Origin: Sphingobium xenophagum NBRC 107872
GTDB lineage: Bacteria > Pseudomonadota > Alphaproteobacteria > Sphingomonadales > Sphingomonadaceae
Reading direction: 5' to 3'
Assembly: GCF_000367345.1 (NCBI RefSeq)
Contig: NZ_BARE01000036.1
Location: 1-50,088 of the forward strand
DNA: 50,088 bases
Of this stretch, positions 27,269-35,260 are shown piece after piece. A program made the position numbers and the translations under genes. Each line of letters starts with the position of its first letter. Positions within the stretch are counted from its first letter, which is position 1. Under the pieces are notes generated by a model that was not told where the DNA came from, searched no databases, and worked only from the letters and a program-made list of their open reading frames with translations.

Positions 27269-29008
27269 TCAGGCCGCGATGTCGTAAGGGCGGATCTCAC
27301 CGGTCAGATAGAGGTTGCGCGCCTTGGACCGGCTCAATTTCCCCGAACTGGTGCGTGGCAGGGTGCGCGGCGGCACCAGTTCGACGACACAGTTCATGCC
27401 GGTGATCGCGCGGACCCGTTCGCGAATCTGGTCGCGCAGGCGGGACCGTTCGTCATTGTCGGAGGTGCGGCAATGTACCAGCACCGCGGGTGCTTCTTCC
27501 CCGCCCGGCGTGGTGATGGCGAAGGCGGCGATGTCGCCCTGCTTGAAGCCCGGCAGCTGCTCGACCGCCCATTCAATATCCTGCGGCCAGTGATTCTTGC
27601 CGTTGATGATGATCATGTCCTTGGCGCGGCCGACAATGTAGAGATAGCCGTCGCTCAGATAGCCCATGTCGCCGGTGTCGAGCCAGCCGTCAGCCATGCA
27701 GGCATCGGTCGCGGCCTGATCCCGGAAATAGCCGACCATCAGCGACGGGCCGGTGGTCCACACCTTGCCGATCTGGCGTTCGTTCAACGGGCCGCCATCC
27801 TCATCGCGGATTTCCACGGTCATGCCACGCGCGGGCTTGCCGCAATTGACGATCGAGCGGAAGCGCTGGGGGCGGCCTTCGGTCGCGTCGCCGCCCGACA
27901 GGTCGGTTTCCTCGACCAGTTCGACGATGATCCCTTCGCCCGGCGGCATGATGGTGACGGCCAGCGTCGCTTCGGCCAGGCCGTAGCTTGGCAGGAAGGC
28001 GTTGGGCGAAAAGCCCGCATCGGCAAAGGCGTCGACGAAGCTCTGCATCACGTCAGGACGGATCATGTCCGCGCCATTGCCCGCCAGCCGCCAGCGGGAC
28101 AGATCGAACCGATCCTGCGCCTTGGTCTGGCTGGACATGCGACGCGCGCAAATATCGTAGCCGAAGGTTGGCGAATAGCTGATCGATGTGCCTTCATTGC
28201 GGCTGATCAGGTCCAGCCAGGCCAGCGGGCGGCGGGCAAAATCCTCGGTCTTCATATAATCGGTCGACACCTGGTTGGCGACGACGGACAGGAAGCAGCC
28301 GACCAGCCCCATGTCATGATACCAGGGCAGCCAGCTAATGCAGCGATCGCTGTCCTGCACTTCCATGCCATGGCTATGCGCAGCCAGATTGCTGAGCAGC
28401 GCATGATGCGTCACGGCAACGCCATGGGGGAAGCGGGTCGATCCGCTCGAATATTGCAGATAGGCGATGTCCTGCGCCTGCGCCCTGGGCAGGTCGGCCG
28501 GAACGGCATCGCGGGCGATGAAATCTTCAAATGCGATGCTCTCGACCGCCTTCTGACGGCCCGATTCACCCGCCATCTCGGCCAGTTCTGCGGGGAACAG
28601 GAACAGCATCGGGTCGCAGCTGGAAAGCTGGACGTTAAGCTGGTCGATATAACTTTCCTTGCCGCCAAAGCTGGTCGGTAGCGGCAATGGCACCGGCCAG
28701 GCGCCCGCATAGATGATGCCGAAGAAGAGTTGGGCGAAATCGACGCCGGTTTCCGCAACCAGCGCGACCCGGTCCTGCGGCTTGACGCCATGCGCGATCA
28801 GCCGATGGGCGCAGGCGATGGCGTCGCTGCGCAACTCGCTGAACGGATAGGGCCGCGCCAGATTGCCGCGGGCATCATGGAAATTGAGGCCGCGCACACC
28901 CTGTGCCGCATAGTCGAGCGCCTCGCCCAGCGTCTCGAAGTCCGAGAAACGGCGCGGCAGAACATCAGTGGTCGGCGTCGGTGCCATCATCTCTTGCGAA
29001 CCCGTCAT
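27269..29008 (-). CDS. Fatty-acyl-AMP ligase (FAAL/FadD32-like)
   Basis: Adenylate-forming enzyme that activates fatty acids as acyl-AMP, usually handing them to an acyl carrier protein. Motifs: YLQYSSGSTRFPHGVAVTH (ATP loop), SWLPWYHDMGLVG (FAAL hallmark), SYGLAEATLAV, GWLDTGDMGYLSDG and the hinge KDMIIINGKNHWPQDIE, with a FAAL-type insertion before the hinge. About 579 residues from the ATG at 29008; the ATG at 29029 and two more just inside are alternatives. No carrier protein or polyketide synthase gene lies beside it, so the product is unknown; sphingolipid or other lipid assembly is possible in this group. Confidence 0.9.
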   Translation of the reverse strand: MTGSQEMMAPTPTTDVLPRRFSDFETLGEALDYAAQGVRGLNFHDARGNLARPYPFSELRSDAIACAHRLIAHGVKPQDRVALVAETGVDFAQLFFGIIYAGAWPVPLPLPTSFGGKESYIDQLNVQLSSCDPMLFLFPAELAEMAGESGRQKAVESIAFEDFIARDAVPADLPRAQAQDIAYLQYSSGSTRFPHGVAVTHHALLSNLAAHSHGMEVQDSDRCISWLPWYHDMGLVGCFLSVVANQVSTDYMKTEDFARRPLAWLDLISRNEGTSISYSPTFGYDICARRMSSQTKAQDRFDLSRWRLAGNGADMIRPDVMQSFVDAFADAGFSPNAFLPSYGLAEATLAVTIMPPGEGIIVELVEETDLSGGDATEGRPQRFRSIVNCGKPARGMTVEIRDEDGGPLNERQIGKVWTTGPSLMVGYFRDQAATDACMADGWLDTGDMGYLSDGYLYIVGRAKDMIIINGKNHWPQDIEWAVEQLPGFKQGDIAAFAITTPGGEEAPAVLVHCRTSDNDERSRLRDQIRERVRAITGMNCVVELVPPRTLPRTSSGKLSRSKARNLYLTGEIRPYDIAA

Positions 29009-29046
29009 ATTGGTTTCACCCAATGTCATAAATTATGTGATCGGCG

Positions 29047-29161
29047 CGGCCGCTATCATCTTTGACCGCGACATGCACCGGATATTAGATTCCAGTCCGC
29101 CCTTTTAGCGCATAAGGCACGGTGAAATTCCGGCCCGACTGTGGCATAAAGATGGCGGCCG
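29047..29161. repeat. Imperfect inverted repeat between the acyl-AMP ligase and recX genes
   Basis: CGGCCGC-TAT-CATCTTT at 29047-29063 pairs with AAAGATGGCGGCCG at 29148-29161 if the three-base TAT is looped out (14 paired bases, 84 bases apart). It spans the divergent promoter region of the two genes. It may be a pair of regulator half-sites or chance in GC-rich sequence. Confidence 0.35.
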
Positions 29162-29178
29162 GCGCATGAAGGCGCAAT

Positions 29179-29703
29179 ATGACCAGCAAACGCCCCCGCC
29201 CACCGCTTGACGAAGACAGCTTGCGCGACGCCGCGCTACGTTATGTCAGCCGGTTCGCGACCAGCCGGGGCAAGCTGCTTGCCTATCTGCAACGCAAGAT
29301 CAAGGAATGTGGCTGGGGCGGCGAGCATCCGGCTGACCTGCCCGCCCTGGTCGATCGGCTGGCGGGCCTCGGCTATGTCGATGACAGCCAATATGCGGTG
29401 ATGAAGAGCGCGGCACTGGGTCGCCGGGGCTATGGTGCGCGCCGGATCGACGAAAGCCTGCGCACCGCGGGCATCGCCCCGGCCGACCGCGCGGATGCCG
29501 ATGCGCAGGTGGATGCGGAACGCTGGATCGCGGCGGAACGCTATGCCCGGCGCAAACGGATCGGCCCCTATGCCAGCGCAACTCCCGATCCCAAGCAGCG
29601 GGAAAAAGCCATCGCCGCCTTTCTGCGCGCGGGGCATAGTTATGCGATCGCCCGGCGCTGGGTCGATGCCGCGCCCGGGCAAGTGCCGGAAGCGGAGGAA
29701 TGA
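29179..29703 (+). CDS. recX: RecX family regulatory protein
   Basis: Modulator that binds RecA filaments. The 174 residues show the three-helix repeats of the family: AALRYVSRFATSRGKLLAYL, RLAGLGYVDDSQYAVMKSA, and the later REKAIAAFLRAGHSYAIARRWVDA. GAAGG precedes the ATG. RecA is not in the window, so recX is separated from recA here, as is common in alphaproteobacteria. Confidence 0.85.
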   Translation: MTSKRPRPPLDEDSLRDAALRYVSRFATSRGKLLAYLQRKIKECGWGGEHPADLPALVDRLAGLGYVDDSQYAVMKSAALGRRGYGARRIDESLRTAGIAPADRADADAQVDAERWIAAERYARRKRIGPYASATPDPKQREKAIAAFLRAGHSYAIARRWVDAAPGQVPEAEE

Positions 29704-29750
29704 AGGTTAACCCCCTCCCCTCGCCACGCAAATCGCATTAGGCAGGCGCA

Positions 29751-30287
29751 ATGACGCGCTTTCCTGCCCTGATCGCTCTTGCCATGCTCGCGGCCTGTTC
29801 CAGCCAGCCCCCGCCGGCAGGCGGCAATATGGTCGATAAGGAGGCTGCCAGCGCTGCGCCTTCCGCCGCGCTGTTGCCGTTGGTCATCCAGAGCAGGAAC
29901 GGCGCGCGGCGCTTCTCCGTCGAGGTTGCCGCGACGCCGCAGCAGCAGGAAGCGGGACTGATGTTCCGCAAGGAACTGGCGGATAATGGGGGGATGCTGT
30001 TCCCCATGGACCCGCCACGCACGGCAAGTTTCTGGATGAAGAATACGCTGATCCCGCTCGACATGCTCTTCATCCGCACCGATGGGACGATCGCCTTCAT
30101 CGGCGCCGACAGCGTCCCCTATTCGCGCGAGCCGGTGTCGGCAGGCGTTCCTGTGGCCGCTGTGCTGGAAATAGGCGGTGGGCGCGCGGCAGAGCTGGGC
30201 ATCAGGGAAGGCGACGTCGTGCAATGGGGCGGTTGCGCCGTGCCGACGGAAAAACTGCGGACGGAATTGAATTTCTGCCCCGGATGA
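29751..30287 (+). CDS. DUF192 lipoprotein
   Basis: One hundred seventy-eight residues: lipoprotein signal with lipobox LAAC (C16), a low-complexity stretch to about 40, then the DUF192 domain (FSVEVAATPQQQEAGLMFRKEL, SFWMKNTLIPLDMLFI, VAAVLEIGGGRAAELGI). DUF192 proteins are small envelope proteins of unknown function. The lipid anchor is clear. It lies 47 bases after recX in the same direction. Confidence 0.9.
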   Translation: MTRFPALIALAMLAACSSQPPPAGGNMVDKEAASAAPSAALLPLVIQSRNGARRFSVEVAATPQQQEAGLMFRKELADNGGMLFPMDPPRTASFWMKNTLIPLDMLFIRTDGTIAFIGADSVPYSREPVSAGVPVAAVLEIGGGRAAELGIREGDVVQWGGCAVPTEKLRTELNFCPG

Positions 30288-30403
30288 TTGTCACGCCCCG
30301 GCAAACAAGCGGATTTTTTGCAGCCGCACTGCCGCTGATGGGCATCAGCACACTCCCAAAACGCCTTGCCAATCCCCCGTCGCAGCGGCTAAGCGCGTGA
30401 GCC

Positions 30404-30802
30404 ATGGGAATCCTCGGCAAGATCTTCACCTGGTGGGATGGCGCGACCATCGGCACCTCGCTTTTCACCGCTCGCAAGGGTCAGAAGGTGGGCGAGGATA
30501 TTCAGGGCAATGTCTATTATGAAGGCGGCAGCGACGTCCATGGCGTGCCGCGCCGCTGGGTAATCTATAACGGCACGAATGACGCAAGCCGGGTTCCGGC
30601 CGAATGGCACGGCTGGCTGCATCATTCGATCGAAGGGACGCCAGAAAGCTTCCTGCCGCCGCCGCGCATCTGGGAACGGGAATTCACGCCCAACGCCACC
30701 GGCACCGCGCTTGCCTATCGCCCGTCCGGCGCGATGGAAAAGGGCGGTTTGCGCCAGAAGGCGACCGGCGATTATGAGGCATGGAGCCCCGACGCATCAT
30801 GA
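30404..30802 (+). CDS. NDUFA12-type accessory subunit of respiratory complex I
   Basis: The 132 residues match the NDUFA12/B17.2 family (FTWWDGATIGTSLFTARKG, GNVYYEG, PRRWVIYNG, PAEWHGWLHH), an accessory subunit of the NADH:ubiquinone oxidoreductase matrix arm shared by alphaproteobacteria and mitochondria. The nuo operon is not in the window. It overlaps the DUF2155 gene by four bases (ATGA), a pairing seen in other alphaproteobacteria. Confidence 0.94.
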   Translation: MGILGKIFTWWDGATIGTSLFTARKGQKVGEDIQGNVYYEGGSDVHGVPRRWVIYNGTNDASRVPAEWHGWLHHSIEGTPESFLPPPRIWEREFTPNATGTALAYRPSGAMEKGGLRQKATGDYEAWSPDAS

Positions 30803-31446
30803 TCCGCCGTCCGGCGGGGGCTTGCCTGTCGATCCTGCTTGGCGCCCCCCTGTTGGCGCTGACCGCCTGTGGTGGCAATGACGTGCCCACCACCAACCAG
30901 ACCGGACCGGTCAAGGTAGAGGGCTCGCCGATCCAGTCGAGCAACGCCGCCACCCTGCCCGGCACGCCGATGGCGGACCGGGTGGCCGTGATCGGCCTGC
31001 TCAACAAGCGCAACGGCCTGACCCGCGACCTGACGATGAAGCCGGGCGAAGCCTTGCGCGTGGGCGATGCGATCGTGCGGCTTCAGGCCTGCGAAACCAG
31101 CGCGCCATGGGAAAATGTCCAGGAAACCGGCGCCTTCGTGCAGTTGGACGTGCGCAGCAGCGCGGACGGCAAATGGCGGCGCAATTTTTCCGGCTGGCTG
31201 TTCCGCGAACGGCCGGACCGCAACGTCGTGCAGCACCCGGTCTATGATGTGTGGGTCAGAAGCTGCGCGATGGCATGGCCTGAAAGCGGCCCCGCATCGG
31301 TCAAGATTGGCGGCAAGGGCGAACCAGTCACCGCATCCCGTGCCAACGGCGCGAACGCCAGTTCCGCAGCGACACCCGCGCCTGCCGACAGCACGCCCGA
31401 TCCCGCCCCCAGCGGCACCCCACCGACCGCCGCCCCCAGCAACTGA
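30799..31446 (+). CDS. DUF2155 domain lipoprotein
   Basis: The protein has 215 residues from the ATG that overlaps the NDUFA12 stop. Signal peptide with LTAC, so probably lipid-anchored. The DUF2155 domain spans about 55-155 (VAVIGLLNKRNGLTRDLTMKPGEALR, and later FSGWLFRERPDRNVVQHPVYDVWV). The last 50 residues are Pro/Ala/Ser-rich. They lie antisense to the end of aat for about 205 bases, so either this tail or the aat end may be longer than the real protein. DUF2155 function is not established. Confidence 0.85.
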   Translation: MIRRPAGACLSILLGAPLLALTACGGNDVPTTNQTGPVKVEGSPIQSSNAATLPGTPMADRVAVIGLLNKRNGLTRDLTMKPGEALRVGDAIVRLQACETSAPWENVQETGAFVQLDVRSSADGKWRRNFSGWLFRERPDRNVVQHPVYDVWVRSCAMAWPESGPASVKIGGKGEPVTASRANGANASSAATPAPADSTPDPAPSGTPPTAAPSN

Positions 31447-31991
31447 AGATAATCACGCTGGGCGATCTCCACCGCGCCGAGTGAGCGGAGATGTTCGGTC
31501 ATGAACTGGCAGTCGAGCAGGGTAAAGCCCGCAAAGCGCAGCCGCGCAACCAGCCAGGCCAACGCGACCTTTGAGGCATCGGTGCGGCGCGACACCATCG
31601 ATTCGCCGAAGAAGGCGCGGCCCAGCGATACCCCGTAAAGCCCGCCGACCAGCTCCTCCCCCTCCCACACCTCGATGGAATGGGCAAAGCCGTGCGCGTG
31701 GAGTTGGCGGTAGGATTGTTCGATCGGACCATTGATCCAGGTCGATGGCCGATCCGGCGCGGCCTGCGCGCATAACGCCACGATCCCGGCGAAATCGCGA
31801 TTGGCCGTGACGCGAAACTGGTCTCGACGGAGCGTTTTCGACAGCGAGTGCGACATATGAAAAGCATCGAGCGGCAAAATCGCCCGGCGCTTGGGTTCGA
31901 CCCAATAAACTTCCTCTGCCTCCCGATCGTCCGACATGGGGAATACGCCGATGGCATAGGCTTGCAGCAGGAGCAGCGGGTCGATCGTCAT
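31242..31991 (-). CDS. aat: Leucyl/phenylalanyl-tRNA--protein transferase
   Basis: Adds Leu or Phe from aminoacyl-tRNA to N-terminal Lys/Arg of proteins, marking them for ClpS/ClpAP (N-degron pathway). The 249 residues have LLQAYAIGVFPMSDD, YWVEPKRRAILPL, THGFAHSIEVWE-like HGFAHSIEVWEGEELVGGLYG, FFGESMVSRRTDASKVAL and the LDCQF segment. The ATG at 31991 follows GGGGGAGG. E. coli Aat has 234 residues; the C-terminal 60 here are Ala/Gly/Pro-rich and lie antisense to the DUF2155 gene. Confidence 0.94.
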   Translation of the reverse strand: MTIDPLLLLQAYAIGVFPMSDDREAEEVYWVEPKRRAILPLDAFHMSHSLSKTLRRDQFRVTANRDFAGIVALCAQAAPDRPSTWINGPIEQSYRQLHAHGFAHSIEVWEGEELVGGLYGVSLGRAFFGESMVSRRTDASKVALAWLVARLRFAGFTLLDCQFMTEHLRSLGAVEIAQRDYLQLLGAAVGGVPLGAGSGVLSAGAGVAAELAFAPLARDAVTGSPLPPILTDAGPLSGHAIAQLLTHTS

Positions 31992-32093
31992 CGCCTCCCC
32001 CTCTAACGGCATCCGTCCATGCGGTCATCACCGGACTCGACAGGATCGCGCAAAAGCGCCACCACATTGCCGGCTTCGGGGGGAGCGGAAACG

Positions 32094-33190
32094 ATGGCAC
32101 AGGACCGGACGGGCAGCGACGCCGCCAGCCTCTTTGCCTCACCGGCGCGGTTGCTAGTGGGGACGCTGATCTTCGTCGCCATCGTCTTTGTTGCGGCGGT
32201 GTCGGCCTATGTCGCGGCGGGATGGCCGATCGCGGACGCCGCCTATATGGTAACTTTGACCATATTTTCAGTGGGTTATGGGGAAGTCCGGCCGATCGCC
32301 ACACCCTATCTGCGCGTCGTGACGATCGCCACGATGGTGCTGGGCTGCACCGGCATGATCGTGCTGACCGGCGCGCTGGTGCAGATGTTCGCGGCCATTC
32401 AACTACGCCGATTGCTGGGACTGGATCGCATGCAGACTTTGATCGAACGGCTGAATGGCCATGTAGTGATTTGCGGCTTTGGTCGGATCGGCGTGCAACT
32501 GGCCAAGGAACTGCACGCGGCGGGCACGCCCTTTGTCATATTGGAGCGCGACGGTGGCAAGATCGCCGAGGCGCAGACGCTGGGCTATCTGTGCCATCGC
32601 GGCGAGGCGACGGAGGAAAGCGCGCTGCGCGCGGTCCGCATCGACCGGGCAAAGATATTGGCCACCGTCCTGCCCGATGACGCCGCCAATGTGTTCATCA
32701 CCCTGTCCGCCCGCAACATCAATCCGGACCTGGAGATCATTGCGCGGGGCGAGGCGCCAACCACGGAAAGCAAGCTGCTACACGCAGGCGCGGACAAGGT
32801 CGTGCTGCCCACCCATTCGGCGCGGAGCGGATCGCCGAGATGATCCTCTATCCATCGACCGCCGGGTTCATCGCCGATTCGACCGAAATGGGGCAGATGA
32901 AGCGCGGCCTGCACGAATTCGGGCTGGAACTGGAAATGGTCGTCGTGCCGGACAAGGGCGCGATGACCGGCGTGACCGTGGGAGAGGCGGAACGACGCGG
33001 CCGGGGCGCGTTCTTTATCGTCCAGATCGACCATGCCAATGGCAAGAGCATCCAGCATCCCGGTGAGGAAGTGCGACTGGAGGCGCAGGATCAGGTGCTG
33101 CTGGTGGTGCGCGGCAGCCGCGTATCGGCGGGCGCGATCTTCACCGCCCCGGCGCAACGCCAACGCACCGGGCGGACATTCTTCGGATAG
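32094..33190 (+). pseudogene. RCK-domain potassium channel, frameshifted
   Basis: A two-TM potassium channel with a cytoplasmic TrkA/RCK domain. From the ATG at 32094 (GGGGGAG upstream): TM1 (LLVGTLIFVAIVFVAAVS), pore with filter SVGYGE, TM2 (VVTIATMVLGCTGMIVL), RCK-N with VVICGFGRIGVQLA. At about 32814-32818 one base is missing: the frame reads PTHSARSGSPR-stop, while the +1 frame reads on as GAERIAEMILYPS, which fits the family, then through the RCK-C part to 33190. The restored protein would be about 365 residues. The new stop overlaps an in-frame ATG (32840, ATGA), so the second half could be translated separately, but that Met is internal in the restored protein. It may be a true mutation or a sequencing error. 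Confidence 0.85.
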
Positions 33191-33237
33191 CCAGCCGGCG
33201 ATTGACTTGGGGAAACGCAGGCCTACCCTCGCCCTCC

Positions 33238-34449
33238 ATGAAATACCTTCGTCTTGCGGCGCTGCCGCTGCTGTTCGCCGCCCTGCCCGCGCAGGCCGCG
33301 CCCGATCCCTATGCGGCGCGGATCGCCCGCGTCCTCAAAGCCACGCCGCTGATCGACGGCCATAATGACTGGCCCGAAGCCCTGGCGGAAAAGGCGAAGG
33401 ACGCGCGCTGGACGATGGACCTGACGCAACTCGATCCGAAGCAATATCATACCGACATCAAGCGGCTGAAAGCTGGCGGCGTTGGCGGGCAGTTCTGGTC
33501 GGTCTGGGTATCGGCGGACCTGCCGCAGGACCGCCAAGTCAAGGATACGCTGGACCAGATCGGCATGGTGCATAGTCTGGCCGAACGCTATCCGCGCGAC
33601 TTTGCGCTGGTGACGACCGCAGCGCAGATGCGGGCCGCGCACAAGGCCGGGCGGATCGGATCGCTGATCGGGGTCGAGGGTGGCGGGCAGATCGACGGCA
33701 GCCTGGCGGTACTGCGCGCCTATCGCGGGCTGGGCGCGGCCTATCTGACGCTGACCCATAGTCGCACGATCGACTGGGCCGACAGCGCGACCGACAATCC
33801 GAAGCATGACGGACTGACCGCGTTCGGCGAGGATGTGGTGCGCGAACTCAATCGCCTGGGCATGCTGGTGGATCTGAGCCATGTCAGCGAGGCAACGATG
33901 CTGGACGCATTGCGGGTGACGAAGGCCCCAGTCATCTTTTCCCACTCCAACGCCCGCTCGCTGTGCGACACGCCGCGCAATGTATCGGACGCGGTGCTGA
34001 CGCAGGTTGCGGCCAATGGCGGGGTCGTGATGGTCAATTTCGCCGCCCAATATGTGTCCGAAGCCCGCCGCGTCTGGGGCGCGGACCGCAGCGCGGAGAT
34101 TGCCCGCTATAATGCGCCGCCCTTTGGCGGGCTGTATATCGGCGATCCCAAGGGCGCGGAAAAGGCGCTGGCGGCATGGGAAGCAGCGCACCCGGAGCCG
34201 GTAGCGACGATCGGACAGGTGGCCGATCATATCGAGCATATCGTCAAGATCGCTGGACACGACCATGTCGGCATCGGCAGCGATTTCGATGGAGTGGGTG
34301 ATTTGCCTGAAGGCTTGGGCGGGGTCGAGACCTATCCGGCATTGCTGGCCGAACTGATGCGGCGCGGGTGGAGCGACGCGGACGTGGCCAAGCTGATCGG
34401 CGGCAATGTGCTGCGGGTAATGGAAGCGGCGGAGAAGGTGGCCGGTTAG
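33238..34449 (+). CDS. Membrane dipeptidase, peptidase family M19
   Basis: Periplasmic zinc dipeptidase of the renal dipeptidase family. Signal peptide 1-20 (ending AQA), then the binuclear zinc site: DGHNDWPE (H and D), the bridging Glu in GVEGGGQI, LVDLSHVSE and FSHSNARSL histidines, and DHVGIGSDFDGV. About 403 residues, usual for the family. The ATG was chosen at 33238 because the signal peptide starts there. Followed by a strong terminator. Confidence 0.94.
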   Translation: MKYLRLAALPLLFAALPAQAAPDPYAARIARVLKATPLIDGHNDWPEALAEKAKDARWTMDLTQLDPKQYHTDIKRLKAGGVGGQFWSVWVSADLPQDRQVKDTLDQIGMVHSLAERYPRDFALVTTAAQMRAAHKAGRIGSLIGVEGGGQIDGSLAVLRAYRGLGAAYLTLTHSRTIDWADSATDNPKHDGLTAFGEDVVRELNRLGMLVDLSHVSEATMLDALRVTKAPVIFSHSNARSLCDTPRNVSDAVLTQVAANGGVVMVNFAAQYVSEARRVWGADRSAEIARYNAPPFGGLYIGDPKGAEKALAAWEAAHPEPVATIGQVADHIEHIVKIAGHDHVGIGSDFDGVGDLPEGLGGVETYPALLAELMRRGWSDADVAKLIGGNVLRVMEAAEKVAG

Positions 34450-34450
34450 C

Positions 34451-34491
34451 GGGGTGGGCCTGCGCACGCTGGCGCTGGCCCACCCCTTGTT
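34451..34491 (+). terminator. Terminator between the dipeptidase and cysQ genes
   Basis: GGGGTGGGCC (34451-34460) and GGCCCACCCC (34477-34486) are perfect 10-bp arms, with TTGTT following on the plus strand. It begins two bases after the dipeptidase stop and ends ten before the convergent cysQ stop, so it could serve both. Confidence 0.65.
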
Positions 34492-34495
34492 CCCG

Positions 34496-35260
34496 TCAGT
34501 TCGACGCTGCGGCCTGCACCTCGGTGATCAGCTTGAGCACCTGTTCTGCATGTTCCTTCCGGCAGATCAGCAGGTCGGGCATATACACGTCGCGCTGGTT
34601 GTAGATCAGCGGGCTGCCGTCGATGCGGCTGGCATGCAGGCCGTGGGCAAGCGCGACGGCGGCCGGGGCCATGCTGTCCCATTCATATTGCCCGCCCGAA
34701 TGCAGGTAGATGTCCGCCTGCCCCAGGATGATCGCCATGGCCTTCGCCCCGGCACTGCCCATCGGCACCAGTTCCGCGCCCAGTTTCTCCGCAACCGCCA
34801 CCGCTTCGGCGGCGGGACGGGTGCGACTGACCACCATGCGCAGTTGCGCAGGGGCGGGCGGCACCACGCGCGGCTGGTCGGTGCGAATGACGGCGCCGCC
34901 ATCCAGCCCCGGCAGCGCGACCGCGCCGATCGCCGGCTTGCCGTCGATCGCCAGACCCACATGCACCGCCCAGTCGGCGCGCGCTTCGCCATATTCGCGG
35001 GTGCCATCGACCGGATCGACGATCCAGACACGCGACTGGCTCAGCCGATCCTCATTGTCCTTTTCCTCTTCGGACAACAGGCCGTCCTCAGGCCGCACCT
35101 CGCGCAGGGCGTGGCACAGGAACTGGTTGGCGGTCTGGTCACCCGCCTTGCCCAGCGCCTTGGGGCTGAAAAGCCCGCTGGAGCGCACCTCCAGCAGGAT
35201 GCGCCCGGCGGTTTCGGCGAGATGGACCGCGAGTTCCGCGTCAGTCATGCCGCCGCTCAT
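34496..35260 (-). CDS. cysQ: 3'(2'),5'-bisphosphate nucleotidase CysQ
   Basis: Clears adenosine 3',5'-bisphosphate (PAP), the toxic by-product of sulfate assimilation. Member of the inositol monophosphatase superfamily: LLSEEEKD, metal-binding [12 protein letters not shown], and [11 protein letters not shown] near the C-terminus. The 254 residues match. Its ATG overlaps the cysNC stop by four bases, so it is the third gene of cysD-cysNC-cysQ, which fits its role. Confidence 0.94.
   Translation of the reverse strand: MSGGMTDAELAVHLAETAGRILLEVRSSGLFSPKALGKAGDQTANQFLCHALREVRPEDGLLSEEEKDNEDRLSQSRVWIVDPVDGTREYGEARADWAVHVGLAIDGKPAIGAVALPGLDGGAVIRTDQPRVVPPAPAQLRMVVSRTRPAAEAVAVAEKLGAELVPMGSAGAKAMAIILGQADIYLHSGGQYEWDSMAPAAVALAHGLHASRIDGSPLIYNQRDVYMPDLLICRKEHAEQVLKLITEVQAAASN

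Noticed and set aside
27185..28681. 498-codon plus-strand open frame
   Set aside because: Antisense shadow of the acyl-AMP ligase gene; no recognisable domain.
32840..33190. Independent gene for the RCK-C part
   Set aside because: Its Met is internal in the restored channel frame and no proper ribosome binding site precedes it; a frameshift explains it better.
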